Below the pieces are notes generated by a model. That model saw only the letters and a list, made by a program, of their open reading frames with translations, had not been told where the DNA came from and ran no database searches. Below are positions 36,600 through 46,177 of a stretch of DNA of 64,000 bases, in pieces; the stretch's first letter is position 1; each line of letters begins with the position of its first letter. The DNA is taken from contig OX244046.1 of assembly GCA_945861085.1 (NCBI GenBank), positions 620,001 to 684,000 of the forward strand, given 5' to 3'. The position numbers and the translations under genes were made by a program. Source of the DNA: Clostridioides difficile_D. GTDB taxonomy: Bacteria > Bacillota > Clostridia > Peptostreptococcales > Peptostreptococcaceae.

Positions 36600-38714
36600 C
36601 TATTCTGAAATCCCAATAATTTTTTTGAATTTCTTATAAGTTAATCGATATATAAGGTACATATAAACTCCACAAAGTCCTATAAAACCTAAATTTATCA
36701 AAAGAGCATTGACCTCACTATTGACGATTCTGCCATCATTATTTAACATAATCATAAAATTAAACAGATAGATTAAAAAACTTCCTGCAATAAGAGGGTA
36801 GGAAAAGACTTTCTTTAATTGGTTTCTAATACAGAATTTTATATAATCGTTGTTTGCTCCTAATCGATTTAAATCCATAAAAACCTGTTTGTGATTTATA
36901 GCTATAGTAACCCCTCTTGTATATGCAATAATTCCTACTGCTGTAAAACAGATGATTGCTACATATATGAATAACATTAAGAAGACTGCCATATTTTTTA
37001 TCATATCCTGGTTCTGTAAAATTTTAAAGTTAGGATAGTACTTCCAATTAAGGTACAACTGATTGTTGTTTGGGTCTAGTTTTAAACTACCTTCACCACT
37101 TGGATATTCTTCATCCATAAAATATTTTCTTCCAGTTGATTCATAACGTTTTTTTACGTATTCATCATAACCACTGAACATACCCATTTCTTTAGAGGTC
37201 CTTTTTATAATTTCTTTCTTCAAATCATTAGCAAAAGCATAAGTATCTTTATCCACATTAAATAGTATAGAATTATTGTAATTTTTTATAGATAAATCTT
37301 TAGTAAATGCTTTATAATCATCATCATTAAGGACATAAGCGTTCATACTTCTATTTTGAAAAAAAGAACCATTAAATATTAGTTTTCCAGCACATCTAAA
37401 AGGCATTTCTTTTTCTGTGACTGGGCTTGATATAAACTTGGTATAGTCATAATCTTGATTTTCATTTCCTTTATTTACAACAGCAAGATATTCGCCATTT
37501 TTTATAGTTATTGGTTTGCCAATTAGCTTGGAAAAATCTTTAGAATTAAAGAACATACCATATGAGCTTTTTTTCATATATATCTTTTCGATAGTTCCAT
37601 CTTTATGATATATTGATTCCACACCATCAACAATTAATTCTATAGAAGGAATTTCCATATAGTTGTGAATCTCTATATTGTGTTTATCTGCTAATTGTTC
37701 AATATCTTTTTTTGACACCTGCTTATCTCTTTGATTGTAAGTAAAAGTATAATCTATAGGGTTATTTTTAAGAGTATCATAAATACCTGTAACCATATTA
37801 GGAACATAGAATACAGCAAATAATGCTCCTGCAATCAAAAATGAAATAACACACATGTTTTTTACTGTTTGTCTACCCATAAATCTCATCATGCTAGTTG
37901 ATATAATGTTTTTATAATACTTTTCTGGATGTTTTCCCCTTTTAGCATGTACAACTATGTATGTCATAATCATATAGATTCCAATAAGAGAGAATAGATA
38001 AGTAACACTCCATATAGATGGTAATCTATAATTTAATTTATCTATAACTATTGAAGGTACAAGATATCCTAGAAAAAGACCTAGTATAATAAAAATTGTA
38101 CCTAATATACCATACCAGTTCTTTACATCATGTACAGGTTCAGATATTCTTTGCTCATTTAGTATATCAATTATATTTGTGCGATTTATAAATTTTACTG
38201 AAAGCATAAATATACATAATGTCACAAATATACAGAATATAAGTCCATAGATGAATCCTTGAGTTCCAAAATGATATGTCATTTCTCTTGTATCAATAAT
38301 CACTAATTGGAATATTTTCCATATCCCAAAAGATACAGGGATACTTAATATAAGACCTAAAAAACAGCATATGATAGAAATTAATAATATTTCTGAAAAT
38401 AGAAGCTTTTTTAATTTCTTTTTATCTGTTCCTAGAGCCATGAAAATACCAATCTCTTTACTTTTAAATTTTAAAAATAGAGAAGAAGCATAAGTAGTAA
38501 AGACAGCACATCCTAATATAGCAACTGAAAATATCATTGTGGCTTGTTTTCTACTATCTCCACCAGTTGGGAGGATGTTTTGTACTGTTGGGCTAAAATA
38601 AATTAGAGCATATGAAGTTACTAGTACTACAGAAAGTATTATACAAAAGAATAAAGTTGTATAGTTCTTCCAATTGTAGGCTCGGAGTTTTCCATATAAT
38701 TTATTAATTGTCAT
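36600..38714 (-). CDS. BceB/FtsX-type ABC transporter permease
   Basis: A 704-residue membrane protein with ten predicted segments: four N-terminal helices in FtsX arrangement, two in the middle, a large extracellular domain (about 310-545) and four at the end. This is the topology of BceB, VraG and related peptide-antibiotic transporters, which free lipid II-cycle intermediates from antimicrobial peptides and also act as sensors. The ATG at 38714 is preferred to the GTG three codons earlier because GGGAGG lies 9 nt before it. It overlaps the end of the ATPase gene. Two-component genes follow after about 250 bp; unusually they are of LytTR/AgrC type and not BceRS type. Confidence 0.85.
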   Translation of the reverse strand: MTINKLYGKLRAYNWKNYTTLFFCIILSVVLVTSYALIYFSPTVQNILPTGGDSRKQATMIFSVAILGCAVFTTYASSLFLKFKSKEIGIFMALGTDKKKLKKLLFSEILLISIICCFLGLILSIPVSFGIWKIFQLVIIDTREMTYHFGTQGFIYGLIFCIFVTLCIFMLSVKFINRTNIIDILNEQRISEPVHDVKNWYGILGTIFIILGLFLGYLVPSIVIDKLNYRLPSIWSVTYLFSLIGIYMIMTYIVVHAKRGKHPEKYYKNIISTSMMRFMGRQTVKNMCVISFLIAGALFAVFYVPNMVTGIYDTLKNNPIDYTFTYNQRDKQVSKKDIEQLADKHNIEIHNYMEIPSIELIVDGVESIYHKDGTIEKIYMKKSSYGMFFNSKDFSKLIGKPITIKNGEYLAVVNKGNENQDYDYTKFISSPVTEKEMPFRCAGKLIFNGSFFQNRSMNAYVLNDDDYKAFTKDLSIKNYNNSILFNVDKDTYAFANDLKKEIIKRTSKEMGMFSGYDEYVKKRYESTGRKYFMDEEYPSGEGSLKLDPNNNQLYLNWKYYPNFKILQNQDMIKNMAVFLMLFIYVAIICFTAVGIIAYTRGVTIAINHKQVFMDLNRLGANNDYIKFCIRNQLKKVFSYPLIAGSFLIYLFNFMIMLNNDGRIVNSEVNALLINLGFIGLCGVYMYLIYRLTYKKFKKIIGISE

Positions 38715-39456
38715 CTTGACCACCTCCCATTTCTTTTAAAAGTTCTAGCAATTCATCTAGGAATTCACGTCTTGAACTTGATTTTACAGCTTCTTTATAA
38801 ATTATTCCATCTTTAAGTACAATAACTCGGTCACAAAAGCTTGCTGCAAAGCTATCGTGTGTAACCATGAGTATAGTAGCATCTAATTCTTGCTTTGCCT
38901 TTAGAAATGAATCAATGACTGTACGACAAGACTTACTATCAAGGTTACCTGTTGGTTCGTCTGCTAATATTAAATCAGGGTTATTCATAAGTGCTCTTGC
39001 TACTGCTGTACGTTGTTTTTCTCCACCAGATATTTCAGCAGGGTATTTTTTTCTGATATGTTCAATACCAAACAGTTCACATAGACTAACAGCACGATTT
39101 TCCATTTGTAAGACTTGACCACCTTTTATAATTTGTGGGACACAGATATTTTCAAAGACGCTAAGACCATCAAAGAGCATGAAGTCTTGAAATACAAATC
39201 CTAATTGTTGGTTTCTAACTTCTGAAAGTTCTTTTTCCTTTAAATTTCTTATATTATTGTTTCCAAGAGTTATTTCACCATCATCAATTGGGATAAAGCA
39301 TGAAATACAGTTTAGGAGAGTAGTTTTTCCACTTCCTGATGAGCCCATGATTGCGACAAATTCTCCTTTGTTGATTTCAAAAGAAATATTTTTTAATACA
39401 GGATATGTTTTATTACCTATTTTGTATGATTTGCATAATTCGTTTACTTTAAGCAT
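38704..39456 (-). CDS. BceA-type ABC transporter ATP-binding protein
   Basis: A 250-residue ABC ATPase of the MacB/BceA group: Walker A GSSGSGKT, Q-loop VFQDF, signature SGGEKQR, Walker B LILADEPTGNLD, and the H-loop in VTHD. It powers the permease encoded next, whose start lies within the last codons of this gene. An ATG at 39477 is in frame, but GAGGATG directly precedes the ATG at 39456 (MLKVNELCKSY), the usual start for the family. It is the first gene of the transporter operon; its promoter should lie before 39456. Confidence 0.88.
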   Translation of the reverse strand: MLKVNELCKSYKIGNKTYPVLKNISFEINKGEFVAIMGSSGSGKTTLLNCISCFIPIDDGEITLGNNNIRNLKEKELSEVRNQQLGFVFQDFMLFDGLSVFENICVPQIIKGGQVLQMENRAVSLCELFGIEHIRKKYPAEISGGEKQRTAVARALMNNPDLILADEPTGNLDSKSCRTVIDSFLKAKQELDATILMVTHDSFAASFCDRVIVLKDGIIYKEAVKSSSRREFLDELLELLKEMGGGQDDN

Positions 39457-39845
39457 ATATATCATCCTCGCTTTCATTTATCTTGTAAATTAATGATAGC
39501 ATTTTAAAGAGTGAGGCGAATATGAGCTTCATTGTAATAATTGGATGTTTTTTTGTAATATTTGAAAAGGTATTATTGAGATAGGGGAGAGGTTATTATT
39601 ATAGTTAAATTGATTGTATTAGTGGAAGTGTTTGGAAGATTGTTTATAGGTATTTGTTATCGTAAAGTAAGATGATTTAGAATAAAAGTAAAAAGGTTAT
39701 AGAGTATTGTATTATAGAAAAGAGGACAAGAGCTTTAGAGTGAAAGTAAAAGTGTGAATAAGTATTTTAAAATATACTAAAAAACAAGAGAAATACTTTT
39801 AAGACAGCAATAAATAGTCAAATATTTCTATAGCATAGTAAATAA

Positions 39846-40114
39846 TTATCATAAAAAAGATATTATTATAATAAAAAAATATAATGGTAAAGAAGTTATT
39901 ATAAAAGAGATATTATTATAATAAAGAAAGTATAATAGTAAAGAAGTTATTATAAAAGAGATATTATTATAATAAAGAAAGTATAATAGTAAAGAAGTTA
40001 TTATAAAAGAGATATTATTATAATAAAGAAAGTATAATAGTAAAGAAGTCATCATAAAAGAGATATTAATTTCTTAGTAAAGAAGTCATCATAACAAAGA
40101 CATTAATTTTTTAC
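39846..40114. repeat. 51-bp tandem repeat (VNTR-like)
   Basis: Copies of a 51-bp unit starting TAAAGAAGTT begin at 39888, 39939, 39990 and 40041. A degenerate copy comes before, and two shortened 37-bp copies (40041-40077, 40078-40114) end the array. The full copies are nearly identical. The array overlaps the last codons of the small membrane-protein gene at 40103 and is otherwise non-coding. Confidence 0.9.
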
Positions 40115-40279
40115 TAAAAAAGCTACCACAATCAACAACGAAAAAGCGATTGAAAGTATTGAAAAAGTAAAGTGAGAATTTGAGTCATTATTACGATTAT
40201 TAAGTTTTATCCATAAACCACATATAATTGTACACAATAATAAAATTGCTGATATTACTCCTATAAATGTAAAAAACAT
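40103..40279 (-). CDS. 58-residue two-helix membrane protein
   Basis: A small protein with two hydrophobic segments (about 3-24, IGVISAILLLCTIICGLWI, and 38-56, ILSIAFSLLIVVAFLV) joined by a polar loop rich in Asn, Asp and Ser. GGGGGGAG lies 5 nt before the ATG at 40279, a strong site that supports real expression. It lies downstream of the TetR gene on the same strand, so it may share its transcript. Its 3' end runs into the 51-bp repeat array. Function is unknown. Confidence 0.55.
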   Translation of the reverse strand: MFFTFIGVISAILLLCTIICGLWIKLNNRNNDSNSHFTFSILSIAFSLLIVVAFLVKN

Positions 40280-40382
40280 TAAAACTCCCCCCTTATTTAA
40301 TGTAAGTATCTTTTAGTCAATGAAAATATTTTCATCCATTACTAGGGAATAACAGAGATGTACATGAAAAATAAATACATTA

Positions 40383-40964
40383 CTATTTTGTAATATCTAC
40401 TAAAAGTAAATCTAATTGAAAGTCTATTAAACTATTTCTCTGTTCAACATTCTTAATATCAATACCGCTATACTTAAAAAAAGCATCAGAGCGAAGAAAA
40501 AGTAACTGAATAAATGAAGTTATTTGATATGCAATAGTCCTGTATTCAGATTCAGTTTTTTTATTGTCCTGATTTTCATAATGAGCTTTAACCAAAGGCA
40601 GTATTTCAAATGGATAAACAATTTCTTCTTGTATTAATATGTAGGGTACAGAAACCTTTATAAATTGACTATATTCACCTATAAAATCAAAAAATACAAT
40701 TAGTATTTCCCTTAATTGTTGTTTAGGTGCTAAATTTTTAGTATCGTGTGTAGCCTTATATTCATCCATATGATGCTTTAAAAATTTTTTAATAGAAGTA
40801 TTAATCAACTCTTCTTTAGATTTAAAATAATAATTAATCATAGCTAAATTTACATTTGCTTTAGCTACAATTTCTCTAGCTGTAATACTTGAAATATCTC
40901 TATGTGAAGATAGTAATTGGATTGTGGCATTAATTAGTTGTTCTTTTGTTGAATCTACTCTCAT
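40383..40964 (-). CDS. TetR/AcrR family transcriptional regulator
   Basis: A 193-residue repressor-type protein with an N-terminal HTH (LINATIQLLSSHRDISSITA, then IVAKANVNLAMINYYFKSKEEL) and a helical ligand domain that is not diagnostic. The ATG at 40964 is chosen over 40979 because GAGGGG lies 7 nt upstream of it. A palindrome at 40999-41021 lies in its promoter region and is the likely autoregulatory operator. The downstream 58-residue membrane protein may be a target. Confidence 0.82.
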   Translation of the reverse strand: MRVDSTKEQLINATIQLLSSHRDISSITAREIVAKANVNLAMINYYFKSKEELINTSIKKFLKHHMDEYKATHDTKNLAPKQQLREILIVFFDFIGEYSQFIKVSVPYILIQEEIVYPFEILPLVKAHYENQDNKKTESEYRTIAYQITSFIQLLFLRSDAFFKYSGIDIKNVEQRNSLIDFQLDLLLVDITK

Positions 40965-40998
40965 AATTTTTCCCCTCAAAAATTTCTTTATAAAAAAT

Positions 40999-41021
40999 TA
41001 AACGTGTTTAATACACGTTTA
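40999..41021. promoter_or_regulatory. palindromic operator upstream of TetR gene
   Basis: TAAACGTGT (40999-41007), a 5-bp spacer and ACACGTTTA (41013-41021) form a perfect 9-bp inverted repeat 35 bp before the start codon of the minus-strand TetR gene. Confidence 0.7.
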
Positions 41022-41088
41022 GATACTATCATGAAAATTTTAAGATGTCAATGGGTGGTTAGTACTTAGACATTTAGTTACAAATCTA

Positions 41089-41913
41089 TTAAACCTTTAT
41101 AAGAGGTATCTGAATTTCTGTAAGATAATTTTCAGGATTTGTTTCATTATGCTCGCCTTTATGACCAATTTGCCTATTTATACCTGATATTTTATAATCA
41201 CTATTTTTATCCAACCAATAACAAAAGGACTCATATGCACCAGCTATATTTTCATATGGACCATACACCATAGTGCATGCCATTATATCAACTTCTTCTG
41301 TTTCATGATATATAAATTCAGACTTATTCTTTCCAAACTTCTTTACTACCATTCCAACTTCAATATCTACACCATTATCTCTAACTTCTTCGTCATGGTA
41401 AAATGCTATATTATTGTTGGATTGACGTGATACTTCTATATGTTCTTTTTTAACAAAATCATATAACTTCTCCCAGAGGATACCTTCAGAGTAGTAGTCT
41501 GGTATTATTTCTCTAAGTGATATGATTTTATAACTTGGAATCTTCTTAAAGACAACATTGTAATGAATCTCATCTTTATCGCAGTTTATGGCTTCTATAA
41601 GCTTATCAATTTTATTTATTCTCTGTTGTTCTTGTTTTATTTCATTTTGTATTTCATTCTTTTTTCGATTTAATTCTTTAATTACAAATTCGTCATCCCA
41701 ATTATGTATGATATTTGCTATTTCTGAAACACTAAATTTTGAATCTCTCAATAAGACAATTCTTTGTAAAGTTGAAATTTGTTCAACCGAGTATAGTCGA
41801 TGACCTGTATATTTATCTATTTCTGCAGGCTTTAGAATACCGAGTTCATCATAATAACGTAACATACGAATAGAAACCTGTGTCAATTTTGAAACTTCTC
41901 CAATTTTAAACAT
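41089..41913 (-). CDS. MerR-family regulator with GyrI-like effector-binding domain
   Basis: A 274-residue protein. The N-terminal MerR winged helix is plain (FKIGEVSKLTQVSIRMLRYY, then DKYTGHRLYS), followed by a dimerisation coiled coil (about 75-115) and a C-terminal GyrI-like/BmrR-type effector domain (about 125-274). Such proteins sense hydrophobic or cationic drugs and twist suboptimal promoters. The start at 41913 is preferred to 41976 because GGAGGT lies about 9 nt upstream and the MerR domain begins there. The cognate promoter is not evident; the divergent or downstream CPBP protease gene could be linked. Confidence 0.82.
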   Translation of the reverse strand: MFKIGEVSKLTQVSIRMLRYYDELGILKPAEIDKYTGHRLYSVEQISTLQRIVLLRDSKFSVSEIANIIHNWDDEFVIKELNRKKNEIQNEIKQEQQRINKIDKLIEAINCDKDEIHYNVVFKKIPSYKIISLREIIPDYYSEGILWEKLYDFVKKEHIEVSRQSNNNIAFYHDEEVRDNGVDIEVGMVVKKFGKNKSEFIYHETEEVDIMACTMVYGPYENIAGAYESFCYWLDKNSDYKISGINRQIGHKGEHNETNPENYLTEIQIPLIKV

Positions 41914-42092
41914 GAAAATATGACCTCCTTTTCGCTTATAATCAGTATATATTTTGTTTTTGTATACTTCAAGCATTTAGGGAAGTACATTTATATTACA
42001 GTTATTACTATAAACTATGTAGAGTAAACTGCATTTGATTCATAGTTGTATCAAATTACAGATTATTTTAAATTTTATGGTCTATATTAAAA

Positions 42093-42986
42093 TTAATATT
42101 CTAGCTCAAATTCAAAATCATCTGACTTTATCTGCTCAATTTCAGAGTTTACCTTCTGTTTAAATTTATTAGAAGAAATTATATATGCAAGAAATATCAA
42201 ACCAAATATTATTTGTACATATTGAGCTATTACACATAATTTAATAGGGTAGTGTAAAATCAATTGAACATTGAAGAAGAAGTACATCATATGAGTAAAT
42301 CCAGCTGCTAAAATACTTCTATTTGTATTGATATATACAAAGTTAATGATAAAGTTTAAAAGTACAATGTTTGGTATAAATAAAAATGCGTCAAATAGAG
42401 AATATTGTGCTAAATTATATGGTATTTGATTAGGTGTAAAATACGACCCTAAGTACCAAACTCCACAAACAAGCCCTAAAATAATTGAAGAACCTGTAAA
42501 TCCAAATCTGACTAACAATTTATCAATAGCATATCCTCTCCATCCAAATTCTTGACTAAGTATACTTGATATAAAACTTGCGAATAAAATAAAAGCTATT
42601 TGAGAAGGTTTATACATTGCTATATGTACCCAATCTATATCAGAAGTTTTTATATTAAAGTAATTTCCCATTGTTAAAGAAACAATAAAAGTTAAAGCAA
42701 AAAATAATATTGTTAATAATGGCCATTTTATGCCCATTTCTCTAAAGCTTAGGAACCTATAAATGAAATCCTGTTTTGCACTTTGTGGGTAGATTGTAGA
42801 GATAAAAAGTAGACCTACAATAGCTGGTGATGTATATGCAAGATAAAATATGATTTCTCCAAGTATAGTGCCTGTAATTCCAAGTAATACAGGTGTAAGA
42901 CTGAACATCCAGCTAAGTAATAGAGTAAATATAAAGAAATAGGTTAAGTGTTTATTTGTATTAAAAGGGGTGTTATATAGTTGCAT
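42093..42986 (-). CDS. CPBP family intramembrane metalloprotease
   Basis: A 297-residue polytopic membrane protein with about eight hydrophobic segments. It has a variant CPBP motif, SQEFGWRGYAIDKL, in which Glu...Arg corresponds to the EExxxR box, then a later conserved N and H region (NIVLLNFIINFVYINT, AAGFTHMMYFFFN). CPBP (Abi, Rce1-like) proteases process membrane or prenyl/bacteriocin-type peptides; the substrate is unknown. AAAGGATAGT precedes the ATG. It is transcribed alone or with the downstream MerR gene. Confidence 0.8.
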   Translation of the reverse strand: MQLYNTPFNTNKHLTYFFIFTLLLSWMFSLTPVLLGITGTILGEIIFYLAYTSPAIVGLLFISTIYPQSAKQDFIYRFLSFREMGIKWPLLTILFFALTFIVSLTMGNYFNIKTSDIDWVHIAMYKPSQIAFILFASFISSILSQEFGWRGYAIDKLLVRFGFTGSSIILGLVCGVWYLGSYFTPNQIPYNLAQYSLFDAFLFIPNIVLLNFIINFVYINTNRSILAAGFTHMMYFFFNVQLILHYPIKLCVIAQYVQIIFGLIFLAYIISSNKFKQKVNSEIEQIKSDDFEFELEY

Positions 42987-43237
42987 TTTTTTACTATCCT
43001 TTCGTTTTATAATAGAATTTTAATTTATCTTAATCGTTTGCTTCTTATGTATTAAGTTTTCATTTAACATTAGTCATTATTTATTATAATATGTTATTTT
43101 TTGTATTTTGACTATCTATTTATAAATTAAATATAATTAGTTAGTATTTACTCTTGAATTATATTATTTTATTTTGATTATTAAATAGGTCAATAAATGT
43201 ACAATTAGTGATATTAATAAATTACCTTAGATTTTTA

Positions 43238-43675
43238 TTAAATGTTTAGCTTTTCTCTAATATTTTTTATGTAACGACGATTTATAATAACTTTTTCATT
43301 GTTTGTTAAAGTAGCTTGCATACGATTATGTGATATTATTTTTATGCTTTCTATGTAGTCCATATTTAAAATCATGGATTTAGATATACGTGAGAATGAT
43401 GTGCTAACCAATAGTTTTGATAACTTATATATTTTAAAATCAATTTCAAACACATCATCTTCGTAATAAGCAAATGTCTTGTTGCCAACTGTCTCAAAAT
43501 ATAAAATATCACAGACATTAAGCTTATAAATCTCTCCTGATTTTTTACCTTTTATATCAAGTAGTGGTGTACTTAATAATGAAATTATTTTTTCGATATT
43601 ATTATCTAGAGCAGAACATTTTATAGTTATTTCAATATCATCGCAATTAGTAGCTTGTTCGACACGTATTTTCAT
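43238..43675 (-). CDS. LytTR DNA-binding protein without receiver domain
   Basis: A 145-residue protein made of an N-terminal helical/beta region of about 45 residues and a LytTR domain (about 50-145; CDILYFETVGNKTFAYYEDD, then FSRISKSMILNMDYIESI). Stand-alone LytTR proteins of this length usually pair with a small membrane partner (DUF3021 type) that inhibits them, but no such gene is adjacent. GAGGTGATGATTA precedes the ATG. The target is unknown. Confidence 0.8.
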   Translation of the reverse strand: MKIRVEQATNCDDIEITIKCSALDNNIEKIISLLSTPLLDIKGKKSGEIYKLNVCDILYFETVGNKTFAYYEDDVFEIDFKIYKLSKLLVSTSFSRISKSMILNMDYIESIKIISHNRMQATLTNNEKVIINRRYIKNIREKLNI

Positions 43676-43819
43676 TAATCATCACCTCATTTTATTACTG
43701 TCATTAGAATAGCATTATATCTTATTGAGTCCAACTATATGCGTTCTAAATTTCAAATTATGTATAGTGAAATTCAAAAATTAAACATTGAAATTCAAAT
43801 TTGAGGTGGTAAAATTCAA

Positions 43820-43869
43820 AAAAATACTATGGATATTTGGAAATATAATCCAAATATCCTAGTATTTTT
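43820..43869. terminator. long bidirectional hairpin terminator
   Basis: The arm at 43820-43841 pairs with 43849-43869 over about 20 bp with a single bulged T (30th position, 43830), and both sides end in A5/T5. It terminates the leftward YvrJ-DUF2922-DUF1659 transcription. Confidence 0.85.
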
Positions 43870-43932
43870 CATAGAATATATCTAATTATTTTACAAATAG
43901 ACCTATTTTATGATTTACATAGATTGTCAAAT

Positions 43933-44082
43933 TTACTTCTTAAATACCAAAATATTTTTGGATAGTGTATCAATACTGTTAGATAAAGTGTTTAATTTAC
44001 CCTCGATTCTAACCAATAAATACATAGATAGAGCTATGGGAAAACCAACATTGGTTATTAACAGTTGTAAACTATCATCCAT
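43933..44082 (-). CDS. YvrJ family small protein
   Basis: A 49-residue protein (MDDSLQLLITNVGFPIALSM near the start) with one hydrophobic segment and a short amphipathic tail (NSIDTLSKNI). It matches the YvrJ family, tiny holin-like membrane proteins that accompany DUF1659 and DUF2922 genes in Firmicutes and phage-like regions. AGGAGGCTAATTTC precedes the ATG. It is the last gene of the three-gene minus-strand cluster, 12 bp after DUF2922. Confidence 0.8.
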   Translation of the reverse strand: MDDSLQLLITNVGFPIALSMYLLVRIEGKLNTLSNSIDTLSKNILVFKK

Positions 44083-44094
44083 GAAATTAGCCTC

Positions 44095-44325
44095 CTATTC
44101 TATAACTAAGTCGTAAGGAGTGGTATTTGTTTCTACAACCTTAGCTTCAACAGCAGAAGCAAGGTCGAATCCTCCAACTGAAAAAATATTTTTAGATACT
44201 ATCAAATCCATAACAGATTTTATATTTTCTTCAGTTAAGTTATCTTTTGGATTTTCTATAGAAAAAGAAACTTGCTTATCCTTTACATTTTTAAAACTCA
44301 TGACTAATTTTTTCTTAATCTCCAT
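44095..44325 (-). CDS. DUF2922 family protein
   Basis: A 76-residue soluble protein matching DUF2922: KKLVMSFKNVKDKQVSFSIENPKDNLTEE, read in two parts, then VMDLIVSKNIFSVGG and the C-terminal TTPYDLVIE. The family is unassigned; members are nearly always next to DUF1659 and YvrJ, as here. CGGAGGTAACTGT precedes the ATG. Confidence 0.82.
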   Translation of the reverse strand: MEIKKKLVMSFKNVKDKQVSFSIENPKDNLTEENIKSVMDLIVSKNIFSVGGFDLASAVEAKVVETNTTPYDLVIE

Positions 44326-44689
44326 ACAGTTACCTCCGATATAATAATTTATATTTTAAATTGTTAATATTAATTGTTGCTATCAATTTGTTGATTTTAA
44401 TTGTTGTTAGTATAGTAAATGCCTTGATATTATTTCAGTTAGCTTAAATTGAGTGTGACAGCACTTGCAATAGCTAACATGTGTAAGTTGAAATATATTT
44501 GACATATTAATCTTTAAAGTATCAATGTATCAAAGCTATAATATTGAATTTATAAACTATATTGAAGTTATCACTTAATATTGAATTTATAACATATAAA
44601 ATCTATAGCACATTGAGTCATTATATAATTTAATACTTTATATAAAGAGTAGATTTCTTATTTTTGAAGTAGACTATATTCAAAAGTTA

Positions 44690-44911
44690 TTATTTAGATA
44701 GAGATGTACTATCTAATTTTAAAATATCTACAATAGGGTTTTCTTGAAGACTTGCTATTGCCTCTGCAACAGCATAAACATCATCATTCAATGCTTCTGC
44801 CTTTACATTTGCGAATGACTTACTTTTAATAACCGCCTTACCCTTATCATCAAAACCAGCATCCAATTTTAGTTTTATACTAGATAAATTTTTTGTTGAA
44901 ACAACTGCCAT
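44690..44911 (-). CDS. DUF1659 family protein
   Basis: A 73-residue protein starting MAVVSTKNLSSIKLKLDAGF, with the DUF1659 pattern of a short beta segment, KSKSFANVKAEA, and a C-terminal helix (VYAVAEAIASLQENPI). The longer frame from 45052 lacks a ribosome-binding site, while AGGAGGTAATTTT lies just before the ATG at 44911. First gene of the DUF1659-DUF2922-YvrJ cluster, with a 360-bp gap to the second gene that holds only AT-rich sequence and a repeated TAATATTGAATTTATAA string (about 44541 and 44578). Confidence 0.8.
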   Translation of the reverse strand: MAVVSTKNLSSIKLKLDAGFDDKGKAVIKSKSFANVKAEALNDDVYAVAEAIASLQENPIVDILKLDSTSLSK

Positions 44912-45052
44912 AAAATTACCTCCTAAAAATTTAATTTCAAAGATTTGTCGACTTTCTTTGTTAACTATAATACTATCATCTAAGATAATATCGGAGTTAA
45001 ACCATAATTTCTTAAGATTTTTTGTGTAAATTTTTATAGAAAAAATTTTCAT

Positions 45053-45470
45053 ATATGTATAATTAGATAGCTTATAAGTTATTTACGGAAATATGTTTTT
45101 AGTATTTAAAAACAGTGTTTGTGTATTTTCATGTTAGTTGAGCTATTTTTGAGTAGGGTTTTATATGTATAGAGTTAAATGTTAGGTGTTAAAGTTTATG
45201 TTAAAAAAATTATTAAATTTAATCTGTAAATAAAAAAGTTAAAAGTCCAATATTAACATTTTACCTTTAAAGCATTAAAATCTTTATTAAAGCTAACAAA
45301 GTTATTAGGTTATGAAAAATTTTATTAAATTTAATACAGTTATAAGACTAAAAAAATCTATATTGGGAAAGTTCATTTTGTAATACCCTCATAAAGATAG
45401 TTTAGTAAATAATTCATTAAATAAAAACTTTGTTAAGGTTGTAAAAAAATTTAAAAGGGGAGTGTAGTTT
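45053..45470. other. AT-rich divergent intergenic region
   Basis: About 420 bp between the DUF1659 gene (minus) and the Mor-like gene (plus). It must hold promoters for both; I cannot single out boxes or repeats. Confidence 0.4.
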
Positions 45471-45728
45471 ATGAAAATAAAATTGGAAGATATACCAGTT
45501 CAGTTTCATGCAATGGTAGAAATAGTGGGGATTGATAAGTTTATAGAAGTCACTAAGATGTATGGAGGGACAAATACTTATATACCTACATATAAGGGGA
45601 TTTTTAGATATGCTAGAAATAGAGAAATAGTAAAACAGTTTAATGGAGTCAACTACAATGAATTGGCTGTTAGATATTGTATGTGTGTAAGTAATATTAA
45701 GCGAATACTCAATGAAAATAGTATATAA
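45471..45728 (+). CDS. Mor-like small DNA-binding protein (copy 1)
   Basis: An 85-residue protein like the C-terminal part of phage Mor activators: VGIDKFIEVTKMYGGTNTYI, then RNREIVKQFNGVNYNELAVRY and a terminal HTH (CMCVSNIKRIL). Mor proteins activate middle genes of Mu-like phages; short Firmicute versions are common in mobile regions. AAAAGGGGAGTGTAG precedes the ATG. A paralogue at 49425 flanks the other side of the replication genes. Confidence 0.72.
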   Translation: MKIKLEDIPVQFHAMVEIVGIDKFIEVTKMYGGTNTYIPTYKGIFRYARNREIVKQFNGVNYNELAVRYCMCVSNIKRILNENSI

Positions 45729-46177
45729 ACATAATGCAAAGTGTCTTATAAAATGTAAGTGTAAAAGTAGAAAAGACATTTTGTAAAGTTTTTTCAGACA
45801 AATTAACTAAATTTATTACTTATTAATTTAAATACATTGTATATTCTATAAAAGAATTTGTTAGATACTGGAGATATATTGAGAATACAAAAAAATAGTC
45901 GAAAATATTTGTTAGCTAAAAAATAGATAAAATGATACAATTGCTTGTATAAAGGGGAAAAAACAATAAATAAACTATATAAATAAAAAAATATAAATTA
46001 ATATGACATAATATATTTATAAATTTAAGAATATAGATAGATATTTTAAGGAATTAGCTGTTAAATTAGAAAAGATTAAAATAAATATATATTTATATTT
46101 AAACTATTGTGTTGTTTATATAAAAATAATAACTATCGAGTTATTAGCAATTATTAGTAGAAATGGAGGAAATAGAT
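45729..46177. other. AT-rich leader of the replication-type gene
   Basis: About 450 bp with no supported gene, only long A/T runs. The first convincing signal is TGGAGGAAATAGAT just before 46178. Confidence 0.4.

Noticed and set aside
39849..40055. Minus-strand ORF of 68 codons made of 17-residue repeats
   Set aside because: It is only the 51-bp tandem repeat read in an open frame; no ribosome-binding site.
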